41,221 nt of DNA, taken from the IMG/VR virus record IMGVR_UViG_3300009085_000011, positions 1 to 41,221 of that record; one strand, 5' to 3'. Under the pieces are notes generated by a model. It had not been told where the DNA came from and did not search any database. It saw nothing but the letters and a program-made list of their open reading frames with translations. Positions 30,917 to 40,001 of this stretch are shown one piece after another. The translations under genes and the position numbers were made by a program. This DNA is from a virus. Numbering within the stretch: position 1 is the first letter of the stretch; each line of letters begins with the position of its first letter.

Positions 30917-31026
30917 TACACAGTACAGTGAATACACTGGGTACACTGAAAAGATCGGCTCTTCAATCGGTCTTATTCTTGCCACCTCTGTGAAATACTC
31001 TGAGTGTACTGAGTGTATCCAGTGTA
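30917..31026. repeat. Iteron element 2: inverted arms of 9-bp TACACTGRR units
   Basis: The left arm has units starting at 30917, 30924, 30933 and 30942 (first step 7 nt, then 9 nt, exactly the spacing of element 1). The right arm has GTGTA cores at 31004, 31013 and 31022, 9 nt apart. The 23-nt arms match at about 19 positions when one is inverted, with 57 nt between. The spacer contains TCTTATTC and CCACCT, which match the spacer of element 1 on its opposite strand, so the two elements are related and lie in opposite orientation. It is located between the early terminator and the late promoter. Confidence 0.88.
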
Positions 31027-31055
31027 CGTCTTTTCCCACACAGGAAGCCGAAAAG

Positions 31056-31083
31056 CTGAAAAGGGCTTGCAAAGATTTATAAT
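31056..31083 (+). promoter_or_regulatory. Late promoter, sigma70-like, possibly leaderless transcript
   Basis: CTGAAA (31056-31061) and a perfect TATAAT (31078-31083) are 16 nt apart, the same spacer length as the early promoter. It lies 30 nt beyond iteron element 2. Transcription would begin at or next to the ATG at 31090, and no ribosome site precedes that ATG. Confidence 0.6.
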
Positions 31084-31089
31084 AATAAT

Positions 31090-32598
31090 ATGCCTGCACC
31101 AGTAGTAACCGGCTCAATAATCCAGATCCAAAATGGATCAACTTCTGCCTCACAATCTGTTTCAATTCCTGCTGATGCAGAATTGTGTCTGGTGCTTATA
31201 TCTTATTGGATAGCAGGCGGTGGAAATCTTTCAAGTGCTTCATTAGGTGGAAATGCTTTTACTTCAATTGCAACAGCTGGAAACTCCAATACTGGCAATT
31301 CAACGGCTTGGCGGTATATCATTCCGTCAAACTTTAAGGGTACAAGTCAGACATTAGCATGGACGTTCGCAAGCGCAATCGCTGAAGGTGCAAATATCTT
31401 TGTTGTGTTTCTTAAGAATGTCAACGTATCTGGAAATCCAATTAGAGGAAGTGGAATTGCACAAGCAGCCGGTGGAGGTACTTCAACAACTCCATCATTC
31501 TCTACCAATGCAAACGATACTTGTTATTGTATTGTTTATTCATTTAACATTACAGATGCTGATGCTGCCCCAACAGGAGCAGGGCAAACAGAAATAGCTG
31601 ACAGCACAGCTTTCCGTGAATGCCAAGGAGCAGTTGGCACTAAAGCTGGCTCTGGCAGCACAACAACAATGAGTGGTGCTGGTGAATACAGAGCTATTGT
31701 TGGCTTCAGTGTAATAGGAACAACAGGTGGGACGAATAATCTAACATCAACAAATATTACAACAGACGTTCCATCTGTTGGAAGCCCTTCAATTGGTCAA
31801 AAACATTCATTAGCAGCAGTTGCAATTGCAACTGGTAGCTCTTCCGTTCCAACAACTTCTCTGGGTCAAATACATCAGATTACATCATCTGGTATTGCCA
31901 CAGGAAATCCTGTTGTTGGAAATCCTGTTTTATCTGGCACAATAAATCTTACAGCCCTAGGGATAACAACAAATAATCCTGTTGTTGGAAATCCATCAAT
32001 TGGGCAGGCTTATGCTTTAACAGCAATTGGTATAACAGTCACACCGATCTTGGGGCAACCTTCAATCGGTCAAAAACATAATATTGGTGCAGCAGGAATT
32101 ACAACAGGAAATCCATCTGTTGGCAATCCGTCTTTAACAACAGGTGCATTTAGTTTATCTTCTACCAATATTGTTACGGGCTCTCCGCAATTAGGTCTGC
32201 CAGCAATCGGTCAAAGACATCAATTGTCAGCATTGGGCATAACGACAGGGCAGCCAATATTGCAAAGCCCTTCAATGTCGCAAGAAGCTATCCTGAATGC
32301 AAATAACATCACAACAGGCAATCCTGTTATTCCTAATCCTACATTCAGACAATTGCATGCTTTAGGTATTGTTGACCTATCAACGCCCAATCCTGTGTTT
32401 GGTGCAATCTCATTAACTCAAGTTCATAACCTTGTAGCAGTTATAATTGTGACCGATCTTCCTGTTGTTGAAAGTCCGTCAGCAATTTATGATTTTACAG
32501 ATGAAGCATTATTGCCTATACAATCTGAGAAAATTGCTATCAGTCAAAGTGAAGGATTAGCGTTAATCCATTCACAGAAAACAAATAGAGCTTTGTAA
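31090..32598 (+). CDS. Repeat-rich surface or structural protein
   Basis: A protein of 502 residues, first gene of the late operon. Residues 1-215 form a Gly/Ser/Thr-rich beta domain. From about residue 223 to 475 there are 11 tandem units of 22-24 residues with the consensus ITTGNPVVGNPSIGQ.H.L.A.G. Each unit is a likely beta-hairpin, building an elongated stalk. The last 30 residues are polar. Similar repeats occur in phage head- or tail-associated proteins. It probably decorates the virion or contacts the host. No Shine-Dalgarno site is visible, and the ATG lies about 6 nt after a TATAAT box. Confidence 0.7.
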   Translation: MPAPVVTGSIIQIQNGSTSASQSVSIPADAELCLVLISYWIAGGGNLSSASLGGNAFTSIATAGNSNTGNSTAWRYIIPSNFKGTSQTLAWTFASAIAEGANIFVVFLKNVNVSGNPIRGSGIAQAAGGGTSTTPSFSTNANDTCYCIVYSFNITDADAAPTGAGQTEIADSTAFRECQGAVGTKAGSGSTTTMSGAGEYRAIVGFSVIGTTGGTNNLTSTNITTDVPSVGSPSIGQKHSLAAVAIATGSSSVPTTSLGQIHQITSSGIATGNPVVGNPVLSGTINLTALGITTNNPVVGNPSIGQAYALTAIGITVTPILGQPSIGQKHNIGAAGITTGNPSVGNPSLTTGAFSLSSTNIVTGSPQLGLPAIGQRHQLSALGITTGQPILQSPSMSQEAILNANNITTGNPVIPNPTFRQLHALGIVDLSTPNPVFGAISLTQVHNLVAVIIVTDLPVVESPSAIYDFTDEALLPIQSEKIAISQSEGLALIHSQKTNRAL

Positions 32599-32612
32599 AG
32601 AGGAGATGAAAA

Positions 32613-32984
32613 ATGCCAGCTTTAAATGATCGTGTATTTGATAGTGGTCTTGTTATTATTGATAACGAGACCACTGCGCTGCATATCTTGAGCGCAGACC
32701 CTGGGTTGACTTATGCCAATATCGCAACCTATACCCTGGGAAATAAATCAGCACCTGCTATTGCTGCTCCTGCAGACCGTTCTGGTGGAGGTAGGCAGGT
32801 TACGGTTTCAGCAATTACTGATGGATCGGTTACTGCCAATGGGACGGCTTCTCATTATGCTCTCATTGATGCAACCAATAGCAGAATTTTGGCATCTGGT
32901 GCTTTGTCTGCAACTCAGGTTGTTACCAGTGGCAATACCTTTACATTGACCCAGTTCATAATCGGCATCCCAGACCCGGTGTAA
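32613..32984 (+). CDS. Small beta-rich structural protein
   Basis: A protein of 123 residues behind GAGGAG. It contains TYTLGNKSAPAIAAPADRSGGG and VTVSAITDGSVTANGTASHYALID, a pattern I associate with small proteins found beside terminase genes in many siphophages. Beta-rich without cysteines or membrane segments, probably a head-decoration or fibre-associated protein. Exact role unknown. Confidence 0.65.
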   Translation: MPALNDRVFDSGLVIIDNETTALHILSADPGLTYANIATYTLGNKSAPAIAAPADRSGGGRQVTVSAITDGSVTANGTASHYALIDATNSRILASGALSATQVVTSGNTFTLTQFIIGIPDPV

Positions 32985-32988
32985 TCTG

Positions 32989-33273
32989 ATGTCAAGAGAA
33001 GTGCGCCAAACCCAATCAACAACGGAAGGTAAACCGTACAGAATTAGGTTTAATCTTCCGGTTGGCGTCACATTGATTGACGTCACGATAACGCATGCAC
33101 AACCAGACAATGGCACACCGCTTGATTTGCAAAAGATTATTGACAGTCCAGATGCATGGATATATATGCCTAGAGATTTAACCAAAGGTAGGCACATTGT
33201 TCTTGTTGCTGCAGACACGAACGATCCAAAAGTTACGCCAGAAGTAAGGTTGATAGTTGACGTTGTTATATAA
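32989..33273 (+). CDS. Small protein upstream of terminase, unknown function
   Basis: A protein of 94 residues. Beta-rich with GKPYRIRFNLPVGVTLIDVTITH and a C-terminal LIVDVVI strand, like an immunoglobulin-type fold. A TAATG overlap with the terminase gene. It is not a recognisable small terminase, since no helix-turn-helix is visible. Likely structural. Confidence 0.6.
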   Translation: MSREVRQTQSTTEGKPYRIRFNLPVGVTLIDVTITHAQPDNGTPLDLQKIIDSPDAWIYMPRDLTKGRHIVLVAADTNDPKVTPEVRLIVDVVI

Positions 33274-34880
33274 TGGCAAACAGATCAGATAATTTCACTG
33301 ACAAGAAAAAGAAAAAGGGTGGTGTTGGGAAGCCTTTTGTACCAGGCGATCCACGCATCAACAGAAAAGGCGCACCGGTGCGAGGTCAAACATGGCGTGA
33401 GACCGTCAAGAAAAACACCGATCTGACTTGTCGTGAACTTATTCTCATCTTTGGAGCAAGAACAAGGGTTGGGAAATTCCTTGCAAAATTAGACCCTGAG
33501 ATGCCTGCAAAAGATGCCCTTGCGCTTGCTGCAATCGGCTCTTACTTCAACTCCCCAAATCCACGCACTCTTGATATGCTGATGAGCAGAGAAGAGGGCA
33601 GACCAGGTTTAGCTCTTCCTCCAAAAGAGGATGCCAATTCAAGCTTTTCAATTCCTGCTGAATTGATAGGCAGAAACTTTTCTGATGTTTATCGTGACAT
33701 CAGAATGGGATTGCATACAGAGTACTGCTTTGAAGGTGGACGTGGTAGCCTGAAATCTTCTTTTGTTAGTCAGGTTATCATAATGCTTATGATCAACAAT
33801 CCTGAAATGCATGTATTGGCAATGAGGCAGGTATCCAATACGCTTTTAGGAAGTATCTATAACCAACTTAAGTGGGCTGTCCTGGTGATGGGATTAACAG
33901 ACAAATTTATATTCACTCCGTCTAACCTTGAGATAACCTACGTTCCCACAAATCAGAAAATATTCCTAAGAGGTGCATCAGATCCAACAAATATAAAAAG
34001 TATCAAGCCTGATTTTGGATACATCGGTATAGTGTGGTTTGAAGAGTTTGATCAATTCCGTGGTGAAGCTGCCGTCCGCAACATTGTTCAATCAGCTTTG
34101 CGTGGCGGTGATAAGGCTTATCGTTTTGAAAGCTGGAATACACCAAGAACAAAAGACCACTGGGTGCACAAATACAAATCTTTGCCCAGAGAAGATCGGT
34201 ATTATCACCATTCAACTTATCTTGAAACTCCGAGAGAGTGGTTGGGTGAAATCTTTTTGCGTGAAGCTGAGTATCTTAAAGAGGTCAATTATCCTGCTTA
34301 TGAGCATGAGTATCTTGGACTTGCCAACGGCTCTGGCGGGATGGTCTTTACAAACGTTACAAATCGCAAGATTACAGAAGAGGAAATTGCAACATTCAAC
34401 GAAGCCCTTCATGGTCTTGATTGGGGATTTGCTGTTGACCCTGCTTCATATGGAAAAATGTCTTACGATGCAGCCCGCAGAAAGCTTTATATATACGGAG
34501 AGTATCGAGCCTGGAAATGCAGTAACAGAGAGCTTTATGAAGCATTACTGAAAAACGGTTACAGTGATCCATCGGAGTTGATCATTGCAGATAGCGCAGA
34601 GCCGAAAAGCGTTGCAGACTTCCGCAAGTATGGAGCTAATTGTCGTGGTGCAGAAAAAGGTCAAGACAGTGTACGTTACTCTATCAGATGGCTTCAAAAT
34701 CTTGCAGAGATTGTTATTGATCCAAGTCTTGCTCCTCATCATAGTGAAGAATTTACAAATTATGAATATGAGCGCAATAAAGACGGTGAAGTTATTTCTG
34801 CCTTTCCAGACAAAAACAATCACGGTATTGACGATACCCGTTACGCAACAAATCTCAAATGGCGAAAAATGGGTGAGTGA
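33273..34880 (+). CDS. terL: Terminase large subunit with small-terminase-like N-terminal extension
   Basis: A protein of 535 residues. Residues 15-35 (KGGVGKPFVPGDPRINRKGAP) match the DUF5681-type opening seen in small-terminase-like proteins, and the first 115 residues are helical and basic. The ATPase follows: Walker A GGRGSLKS (155-162), Walker B IVWFEE (E257-E258), then the nuclease with GLDWG (D383), IADSAEPKS (D440) and GIDDTRYA. The type is Terminase_3 (PBSX-like). It packages DNA through the portal encoded next door. No separate small-terminase gene is recognisable, so the extension may do that job. Confidence 0.9.
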   Translation: MANRSDNFTDKKKKKGGVGKPFVPGDPRINRKGAPVRGQTWRETVKKNTDLTCRELILIFGARTRVGKFLAKLDPEMPAKDALALAAIGSYFNSPNPRTLDMLMSREEGRPGLALPPKEDANSSFSIPAELIGRNFSDVYRDIRMGLHTEYCFEGGRGSLKSSFVSQVIIMLMINNPEMHVLAMRQVSNTLLGSIYNQLKWAVLVMGLTDKFIFTPSNLEITYVPTNQKIFLRGASDPTNIKSIKPDFGYIGIVWFEEFDQFRGEAAVRNIVQSALRGGDKAYRFESWNTPRTKDHWVHKYKSLPREDRYYHHSTYLETPREWLGEIFLREAEYLKEVNYPAYEHEYLGLANGSGGMVFTNVTNRKITEEEIATFNEALHGLDWGFAVDPASYGKMSYDAARRKLYIYGEYRAWKCSNRELYEALLKNGYSDPSELIIADSAEPKSVADFRKYGANCRGAEKGQDSVRYSIRWLQNLAEIVIDPSLAPHHSEEFTNYEYERNKDGEVISAFPDKNNHGIDDTRYATNLKWRKMGE

Positions 34881-34883
34881 ACT

Positions 34884-36353
34884 ATGTTAAAAAACATTCT
34901 TGGTGGACTTTTCAATAACATGCTGACAAACGTCAGAGATTGGTTGGATAAAATGCTAACAACAAAAGATATTGCAAAGGCTTTGAATATTGAAGTTTCA
35001 ATTGATACCGATATGTGGAATGCCATAAACTTATGGTCAAGAATGTATCGCAACATTCCTCCCTGGAAAGTTAAACAACAGGATTACATAAAAACACTTA
35101 ATCTGCCTGCTGTTATTTCATCAAAGATTGCAGGCAATGTAACTGTTGAAATGTCTGTAAAGGCTTCGGGCTCTCCAAGGGCTGTGTATCTTGAAACTCA
35201 ATTCAAAAAGGTCTTGACCAATATTCAACACATTATCGAAAAGGGTAATGCTCTTGGCGGCATTATTATCAAGCCTTATGTGAGACTTGATCAAATCGTT
35301 TTTGATTATGTCATGGCTCATGAGTTTTATCCTACGTCATTTGACTCAGACGGAAATATTACAGGCTGTGTCTTTTTGGATCGGAAAAAGATTGGCAACT
35401 TTTGGTTTACCAGGCTTGAGTACCACCAAATGGGCGCAAATAATACATATCGTGTTTATAATGCAGCTTTCCGATCTTCCCAGCCCGATGTATTAGGTGG
35501 ATCTGTGCCTCTCAATTCAGTTGAGGATTGGAAGGCATTAAAAGACGAAGTAACAATAATGAATGTTACTTCACCTCTTTTTGGATACTTCAAAGTTCCA
35601 ATTGCAAATACAATTGATATGTCATCTCCTCTTGGTATGTCTTGCTTCGCAAAATCAGTTGATCTGATAGAGCAAGCAGATAGATTGTGGTCAGACTTCC
35701 TTTGGGAATTTGAAAGCGGAAAGCGGGCAATGTATGTTGATCCGATTGCTATGCCTGCAGACGTTGATGGTAATCCATTTCTTCCCAATAAACGTTTGTA
35801 TAGACAAATAGCGTCAGCATCAACAATAGGTGACAAGAACAAGATGTTTGAGGAGTGGTCACCGACATTGAGAGAGCAAAGCTACATTACTGCCTTAGAT
35901 ACAATTCTTAAACGTATTGAATTGAATTCAGGTTTGGCATTCGGCTCTCTGGTTACCGATCCAGATAGGGTTGAAATGACTGCAACTGAAATCAAAACGA
36001 GCAGGCAGGAGACCTATTTAACGATTACGAATACACAGAAGAATGTTGAGAATGCAATTGTCAGTACGTTTTATGCAATGGATGTTTACGCAACACTTTA
36101 TGGGCTTGCTCCTGATGGTGAATATGAATTGATGCTTGAGTTTGACGATAGTGTTGTGTCAGATCGTGATACTCAATTTCAACAAGACCTTCAAGTGTCA
36201 ACTTCTGGAAAAATGCCTGATTACATCTTTTTGATGCGCAATTACGGTCTGTCAAAAGCCGAAGCAAAAAGATGGGTAAGCGAAAAACAAGAAGAGACTT
36301 CAGACGCTATGAATTTGATGGATAAAGGTTTTGATGAAGATCAGGAAGAATAA
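34884..36353 (+). CDS. Portal protein (A118/SPP1 Gp6-like)
   Basis: A protein of 489 residues directly after terminase. Characteristic stretches are INLWSRMYRNIPPWK near the N-terminus, AVISSKIAGNVTVEMSV, NALGGIIIKPYV, VMAHEFYPTSFDSDGNITGCVF and a helical C-terminal region with TATEIKTSRQETY, as in the A118-like portals. It ends in an acidic tail (DEDQEE). It forms the dodecameric head vertex channel. TAATG overlap with the minor capsid gene. Confidence 0.85.
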   Translation: MLKNILGGLFNNMLTNVRDWLDKMLTTKDIAKALNIEVSIDTDMWNAINLWSRMYRNIPPWKVKQQDYIKTLNLPAVISSKIAGNVTVEMSVKASGSPRAVYLETQFKKVLTNIQHIIEKGNALGGIIIKPYVRLDQIVFDYVMAHEFYPTSFDSDGNITGCVFLDRKKIGNFWFTRLEYHQMGANNTYRVYNAAFRSSQPDVLGGSVPLNSVEDWKALKDEVTIMNVTSPLFGYFKVPIANTIDMSSPLGMSCFAKSVDLIEQADRLWSDFLWEFESGKRAMYVDPIAMPADVDGNPFLPNKRLYRQIASASTIGDKNKMFEEWSPTLREQSYITALDTILKRIELNSGLAFGSLVTDPDRVEMTATEIKTSRQETYLTITNTQKNVENAIVSTFYAMDVYATLYGLAPDGEYELMLEFDDSVVSDRDTQFQQDLQVSTSGKMPDYIFLMRNYGLSKAEAKRWVSEKQEETSDAMNLMDKGFDEDQEE

Positions 36354-37459
36354 TGCTAACACCAGAACAATTCGACATTCTTGTTGATCCATTTATGGCT
36401 CTTTATGAGGAGTTTGAAATATCCATCATAAGAGATATTGCCGCAAGAATAACAAAAATGGGCAAGCCAACTTCTACTGCTGCATGGCAGGCTCAACGGC
36501 TTCTTGAAAGTGGATCGGTGTTTAAGAATTTCATTAAAGAGCTATCAATCCTAACAGGACGAAGTGAAAGACTTCTTGCAAAACAATTCAGAGAAGCTGG
36601 AGTTCAATCGCTTGCTTTTGATGACGAGATATACAGATTAGCTGGATTGAAGCCTTTGCCATTAAATCAATCTCCTGCAATGTCTCAGTTACTTTTGGCA
36701 GGAATTGAAAAGACAAATGGAGTAATCAGAAATCTAACACTAACAACGGCAAATAGCTCTCAGCAGCTATTCATACAATCTCTTGATTTGGCTTATATGC
36801 AAGTAACGTCTGGGGCGATGAGTTATGACCAGGCAATACGTCAGGCAATTAAATCCGTTGGCACTAGTGGATTGAAAGTCTTTTATCCGTCAGGTCATGT
36901 TGATAAATTAGATGTAGCAGTAAGACGTGCAGTGCTTACTGGCACTGGTCAAACAACCAATAAATTGCAATGGATAAGAGCCGAGCAAATGGGGGTTGAT
37001 CTTGTTGAGACCTCAGCCCATATTGGTGCCAGACCTTCACATCAGATCTGGCAAGGCAAGGTCTTTTCAAGGTCTGGTAATGATAAAAGATACCCTGATT
37101 TTATAAGCTCTACTGGGTATGGAACTGGACAGGGATTGGGTGGATACAATTGCAGGCATAGTTATTATCCTTATTTTCCTGGCATATCAGAAAGGGTTTA
37201 CAGTAAAGCAACTCTTGATAATATATCAAGACAATCGGTCAAATACAATGGCAAGACCTTGTCTGTATATGATGCAACTCAAATCCAAAGAGGCATTGAA
37301 CGCAAAATTAGAATGTGGAAAAGACAGCAGGAAGCTTTTGATGCTGCTAAACTAAGTAATGCTTTTGAGACAAGAAAAGTAAAGCAATGGCAAGCAAAGA
37401 TGAGAAGCTTCATTAAACAAACAAAATTGAGCAGACAATACGTGAGAGAGAAGGTATAA
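36353..37459 (+). CDS. Minor capsid protein (Phage_min_cap2 / MuF-like)
   Basis: A protein of 368 residues. The C-terminal third contains the signature block SSTGYGTGQGLGGYNCRHSYYPYFPGIS, in which G-x-N-C-R-H precedes a Pro-rich turn, typical of Phage_min_cap2 proteins. Tandem helices precede it (DYQAIRQAIKSVGTSGLKVFYPSG-like region). It sits between portal and scaffold, where such proteins act in head morphogenesis and may be ejected with DNA. Confidence 0.85.
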   Translation: MLTPEQFDILVDPFMALYEEFEISIIRDIAARITKMGKPTSTAAWQAQRLLESGSVFKNFIKELSILTGRSERLLAKQFREAGVQSLAFDDEIYRLAGLKPLPLNQSPAMSQLLLAGIEKTNGVIRNLTLTTANSSQQLFIQSLDLAYMQVTSGAMSYDQAIRQAIKSVGTSGLKVFYPSGHVDKLDVAVRRAVLTGTGQTTNKLQWIRAEQMGVDLVETSAHIGARPSHQIWQGKVFSRSGNDKRYPDFISSTGYGTGQGLGGYNCRHSYYPYFPGISERVYSKATLDNISRQSVKYNGKTLSVYDATQIQRGIERKIRMWKRQQEAFDAAKLSNAFETRKVKQWQAKMRSFIKQTKLSRQYVREKV

Positions 37460-37587
37460 AGCAAGAAAACAAAAATGCCAGAGGTATAATTGTTGTGTTG
37501 AAAATTCGTTATCTGTCAAACGTAAAAGCGACAGGCACAAGTGATGCGAAACACGTATAAAGCGTAGTGTGACAAAAGGAGATTAGG

Positions 37588-38190
37588 ATGAAAAGAGATT
37601 TCTTGACAAAGTTAGGATTGACAAAAGAAACCCTTGAAAAAGCTGAGCTTGGTGAGGATGTGATTGATAAAATCATGGCTGAAAATGGTAAAGACATTGA
37701 GGCAACAAGGATTTCTGCTTCATTAAAGGCTTCTGAGTTTGAGGAAGAGAATGGCAAGTTAAAAGCACAATTGGCTGAAGCTCAGAAGCAAATGGATCAA
37801 TTCAAAGGAATGAAGACACCTGAAGAAGTTGAGAATGCCGTCAAAGATTGGAAGCTAAAGGTTGCAGAAGCCGAAAGGGCACATACCGAAAGTGTATTGG
37901 CTTTGAAACGAACGCACACCATGGAGCGTGTTTTGAAGGAAGAGTTTAAAGCCAAAAACGTAAAGGCAGTTGTAGCACTTCTCAATCAAGAGACTTTGAA
38001 ATTTGATGAAAAGGAAGAGAAGTTTATTGGCTTGAAAGAGCAAATTGAGCCTTTGATCAAATCCGATCCATACCTATTCTCCACTGGTAAAGAAGCTCCA
38101 AGATTTTCGGAAAAGTCAGAAACAGGTAACAATGAAAAACCACTCACATTTGCAGGTGCAATCCAGGAAAGGCTTGCAAATCAAACTTAA
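37588..38190 (+). CDS. Scaffold protein (phage minor structural GP20 family)
   Basis: A protein of 200 residues with an extended coiled coil (EENGKLKAQLAEAQKQMDQF...VAEAERAHTESVLALKRTHTMERVL), then a compact C-terminal part. This matches the GP20 scaffold family that precedes the major capsid gene. It guides procapsid assembly and is then lost. I see no head-maturation protease in the window. The 128 nt upstream hold a TATAAT at 37485-37490 without a convincing -35, and small hairpins. Confidence 0.8.
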   Translation: MKRDFLTKLGLTKETLEKAELGEDVIDKIMAENGKDIEATRISASLKASEFEEENGKLKAQLAEAQKQMDQFKGMKTPEEVENAVKDWKLKVAEAERAHTESVLALKRTHTMERVLKEEFKAKNVKAVVALLNQETLKFDEKEEKFIGLKEQIEPLIKSDPYLFSTGKEAPRFSEKSETGNNEKPLTFAGAIQERLANQT

Positions 38191-38207
38191 AACAAGGAGA
38201 ATAAAAG

Positions 38208-39176
38208 ATGACTATTACATTGGCTGAAGCCAAAACGCTCTCGCAAGACAAGTTGACGAATTTTGTCATTGATGAATTCCGCAAAGATGCATTGCTTGAT
38301 TCACTTGTCTTTGACAACACGGTGAAGCCCCAGGGCGGTGAAACCCTGGCTTATGTTTACAACCGTGTTACGACATTGCCCACTGCGGCAGGACGCGCAC
38401 TCAACTCTGAATACACAGCGCAGGAAACAAAGACCACTCCTTATACGGTTAATCTGAAACCGTTTGGTGGATCGTTCCAGCTTGATCGTGTGATCATAAA
38501 GCATGAACGTCAGGTTGTGGATCATATCGCATTTCAGTTGCAGCAAAAAGTTCAGGCAACTCGGGCTCTGTTTTCAGATTGGTTCATCAATGGTGACTCA
38601 GCTGCAACTGGCAGTTTGTCGTTTGACGGGCTGAACAAAGCGATCACCGGCTCATCGACTGAATACAATGCAAGTGGATCGGCAATTGCATTGGCAAGCT
38701 CTGCGAACATCGACAGCAATTGGAAAGTTTTCCTGGATGCCTTGCGCAAAATGCGTGCAAAGCTGGACGGTGCACCCACTTTGTACATGATGAATGCTGA
38801 AATGTACGCTGTCTTCCAGTCCGTTATGGATCGTGCGGGCATCAATCTGTTGAGCAAGCAGAATTATGGCGCAGAAGTTTCACAATGGGGCTCGAGCCTC
38901 GTTGTTGCGCTTGGTGACAAGCCCGGCACATCAAATCCGATCATCTCCACTTCTGTTGCAACTGGAACGTCTGGTGAAACCAGTATCTATGCGGTGCGCA
39001 TCGGTCTTGACGGTGTTCATGGAGTATCGCCCGAAGGTGATACGTTGATCGAGACCTACCTGCCCGATATGACTGCGCCCGGTGCTGTCAAAAAGGGTGA
39101 GGTTGAAATGGTGGCGAGTATGGCAATCAAGGCTACCAGATCTGGTGGTGTGTTGCGCAAAGTCAAGATTGCGTAG
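38208..39176 (+). CDS. Major capsid protein (HK97-like fold expected)
   Basis: A protein of 322 residues. The N-arm and E-loop region contains FGGSFQLDRVIIKHERQVVDHIAFQLQQKVQATRALFSDWFINGD, typical of HK97-type capsid proteins that follow GP20 scaffolds. Codons are markedly more GC-ending than in neighbouring genes, consistent with very high expression. The C-terminal strand is MVASMAIKATRSGGVLRKVKI. Preceded by AAGGAG. Confidence 0.85.
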   Translation: MTITLAEAKTLSQDKLTNFVIDEFRKDALLDSLVFDNTVKPQGGETLAYVYNRVTTLPTAAGRALNSEYTAQETKTTPYTVNLKPFGGSFQLDRVIIKHERQVVDHIAFQLQQKVQATRALFSDWFINGDSAATGSLSFDGLNKAITGSSTEYNASGSAIALASSANIDSNWKVFLDALRKMRAKLDGAPTLYMMNAEMYAVFQSVMDRAGINLLSKQNYGAEVSQWGSSLVVALGDKPGTSNPIISTSVATGTSGETSIYAVRIGLDGVHGVSPEGDTLIETYLPDMTAPGAVKKGEVEMVASMAIKATRSGGVLRKVKIA

Positions 39177-39208
39177 TCAAAAAGTTGTGTAATTGAAAAG
39201 AGGCTGAT

Positions 39209-39607
39209 ATGGCTTATGCGGATTATCAATACTATTTGCGAGAGTATCATGGCGATCTTGTAAAAGAAGCGGAATGGTTGCGATTGTCCGCAGAAGCCTC
39301 AGCCTGGATAGACAGGTTAACTTTCAATCGTGCTGCTACTGCTCTTACGGCACTTCAAGACAAAGTCAAAATGGCAATGTGTGCAATAGCAGACGAATTG
39401 AAAATGATCAGAGACGACGGTGGGCTGGATGGAATTGTTTCAGAAAGCATTGGATCAGCTAGTGTTACATATTCTGATACTTCAGCCCGCCGTCTTGTCA
39501 AAGGTCAACGAATTAAAAATGCAGCCACTCTTTATCTTGAAGGCACAGGCTTGTTGTATGCTGGCTTCTTAGATGGAGAGTATGGAATGAATACCAGTGA
39601 AATCTAA
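39209..39607 (+). CDS. Head-tail connector (adaptor) protein
   Basis: A protein of 132 residues right after the capsid gene. Mostly helical, starting YADYQYYLREYHGD and continuing EASAWIDRLTFNRA and KMAMCAIADEL, the pattern of gp6/YqbG-type adaptors that dock under the portal. The end overlaps the next GTG start by 11 nt. Confidence 0.75.
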   Translation: MAYADYQYYLREYHGDLVKEAEWLRLSAEASAWIDRLTFNRAATALTALQDKVKMAMCAIADELKMIRDDGGLDGIVSESIGSASVTYSDTSARRLVKGQRIKNAATLYLEGTGLLYAGFLDGEYGMNTSEI

Positions 39608-40001
39608 TGCCAACATAACGTTGTTCAATAAATACGTTTCAGATCGTTCTGAGTTTTATATTAGCACACAGATTGAGCGTGTCACTTGGGAAGATCGAAA
39701 AGCAGTCAACAAACTTTCATCTGGTGGTGACATTAAAGCTGATGCTGCTTACATTTATATACCAAAAGCAAGAGGGCTTGATTATCTCACCCCCAAACTC
39801 TGGTTAGAAAACAAAACGTCAAACTGGACACTACAATCTGGAGACATTGTTGTGCGTGGATTGATTGAAGATGAAATTACGAGCGCATTCACGATTTCAG
39901 ATCTTAAAAAGAAGTATGATTTTGTTCTTACAATCAATTCCGTTGATTTGTATGATAATGCCTCCCTGGTAGTAGCTCATTGGAAGATTGCTGCATCATG
40001 A
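39597..40001 (+). CDS. Head completion/minor capsid protein (DUF6751-like), GTG start
   Basis: A protein of 134 residues. NITLFNKYVSDRSEFYISTQIERVTWEDRKAV followed by ADAAYIYIPK and SGDIVVRGLI matches the beta-barrel DUF6751/Minor_capsid_1-type stopper proteins. The GTG at 39597 lies in an 11-nt overlap with the upstream gene; no ATG gives a comparable start. ATGA overlap with the next gene. Confidence 0.7.
   Translation: MKSNANITLFNKYVSDRSEFYISTQIERVTWEDRKAVNKLSSGGDIKADAAYIYIPKARGLDYLTPKLWLENKTSNWTLQSGDIVVRGLIEDEITSAFTISDLKKKYDFVLTINSVDLYDNASLVVAHWKIAAS

Noticed and set aside
37485-37490. Internal promoter (TATAAT) before the scaffold gene
   Set aside because: No acceptable -35 element lies 15-19 nt upstream; left as a note in the scaffold entry.
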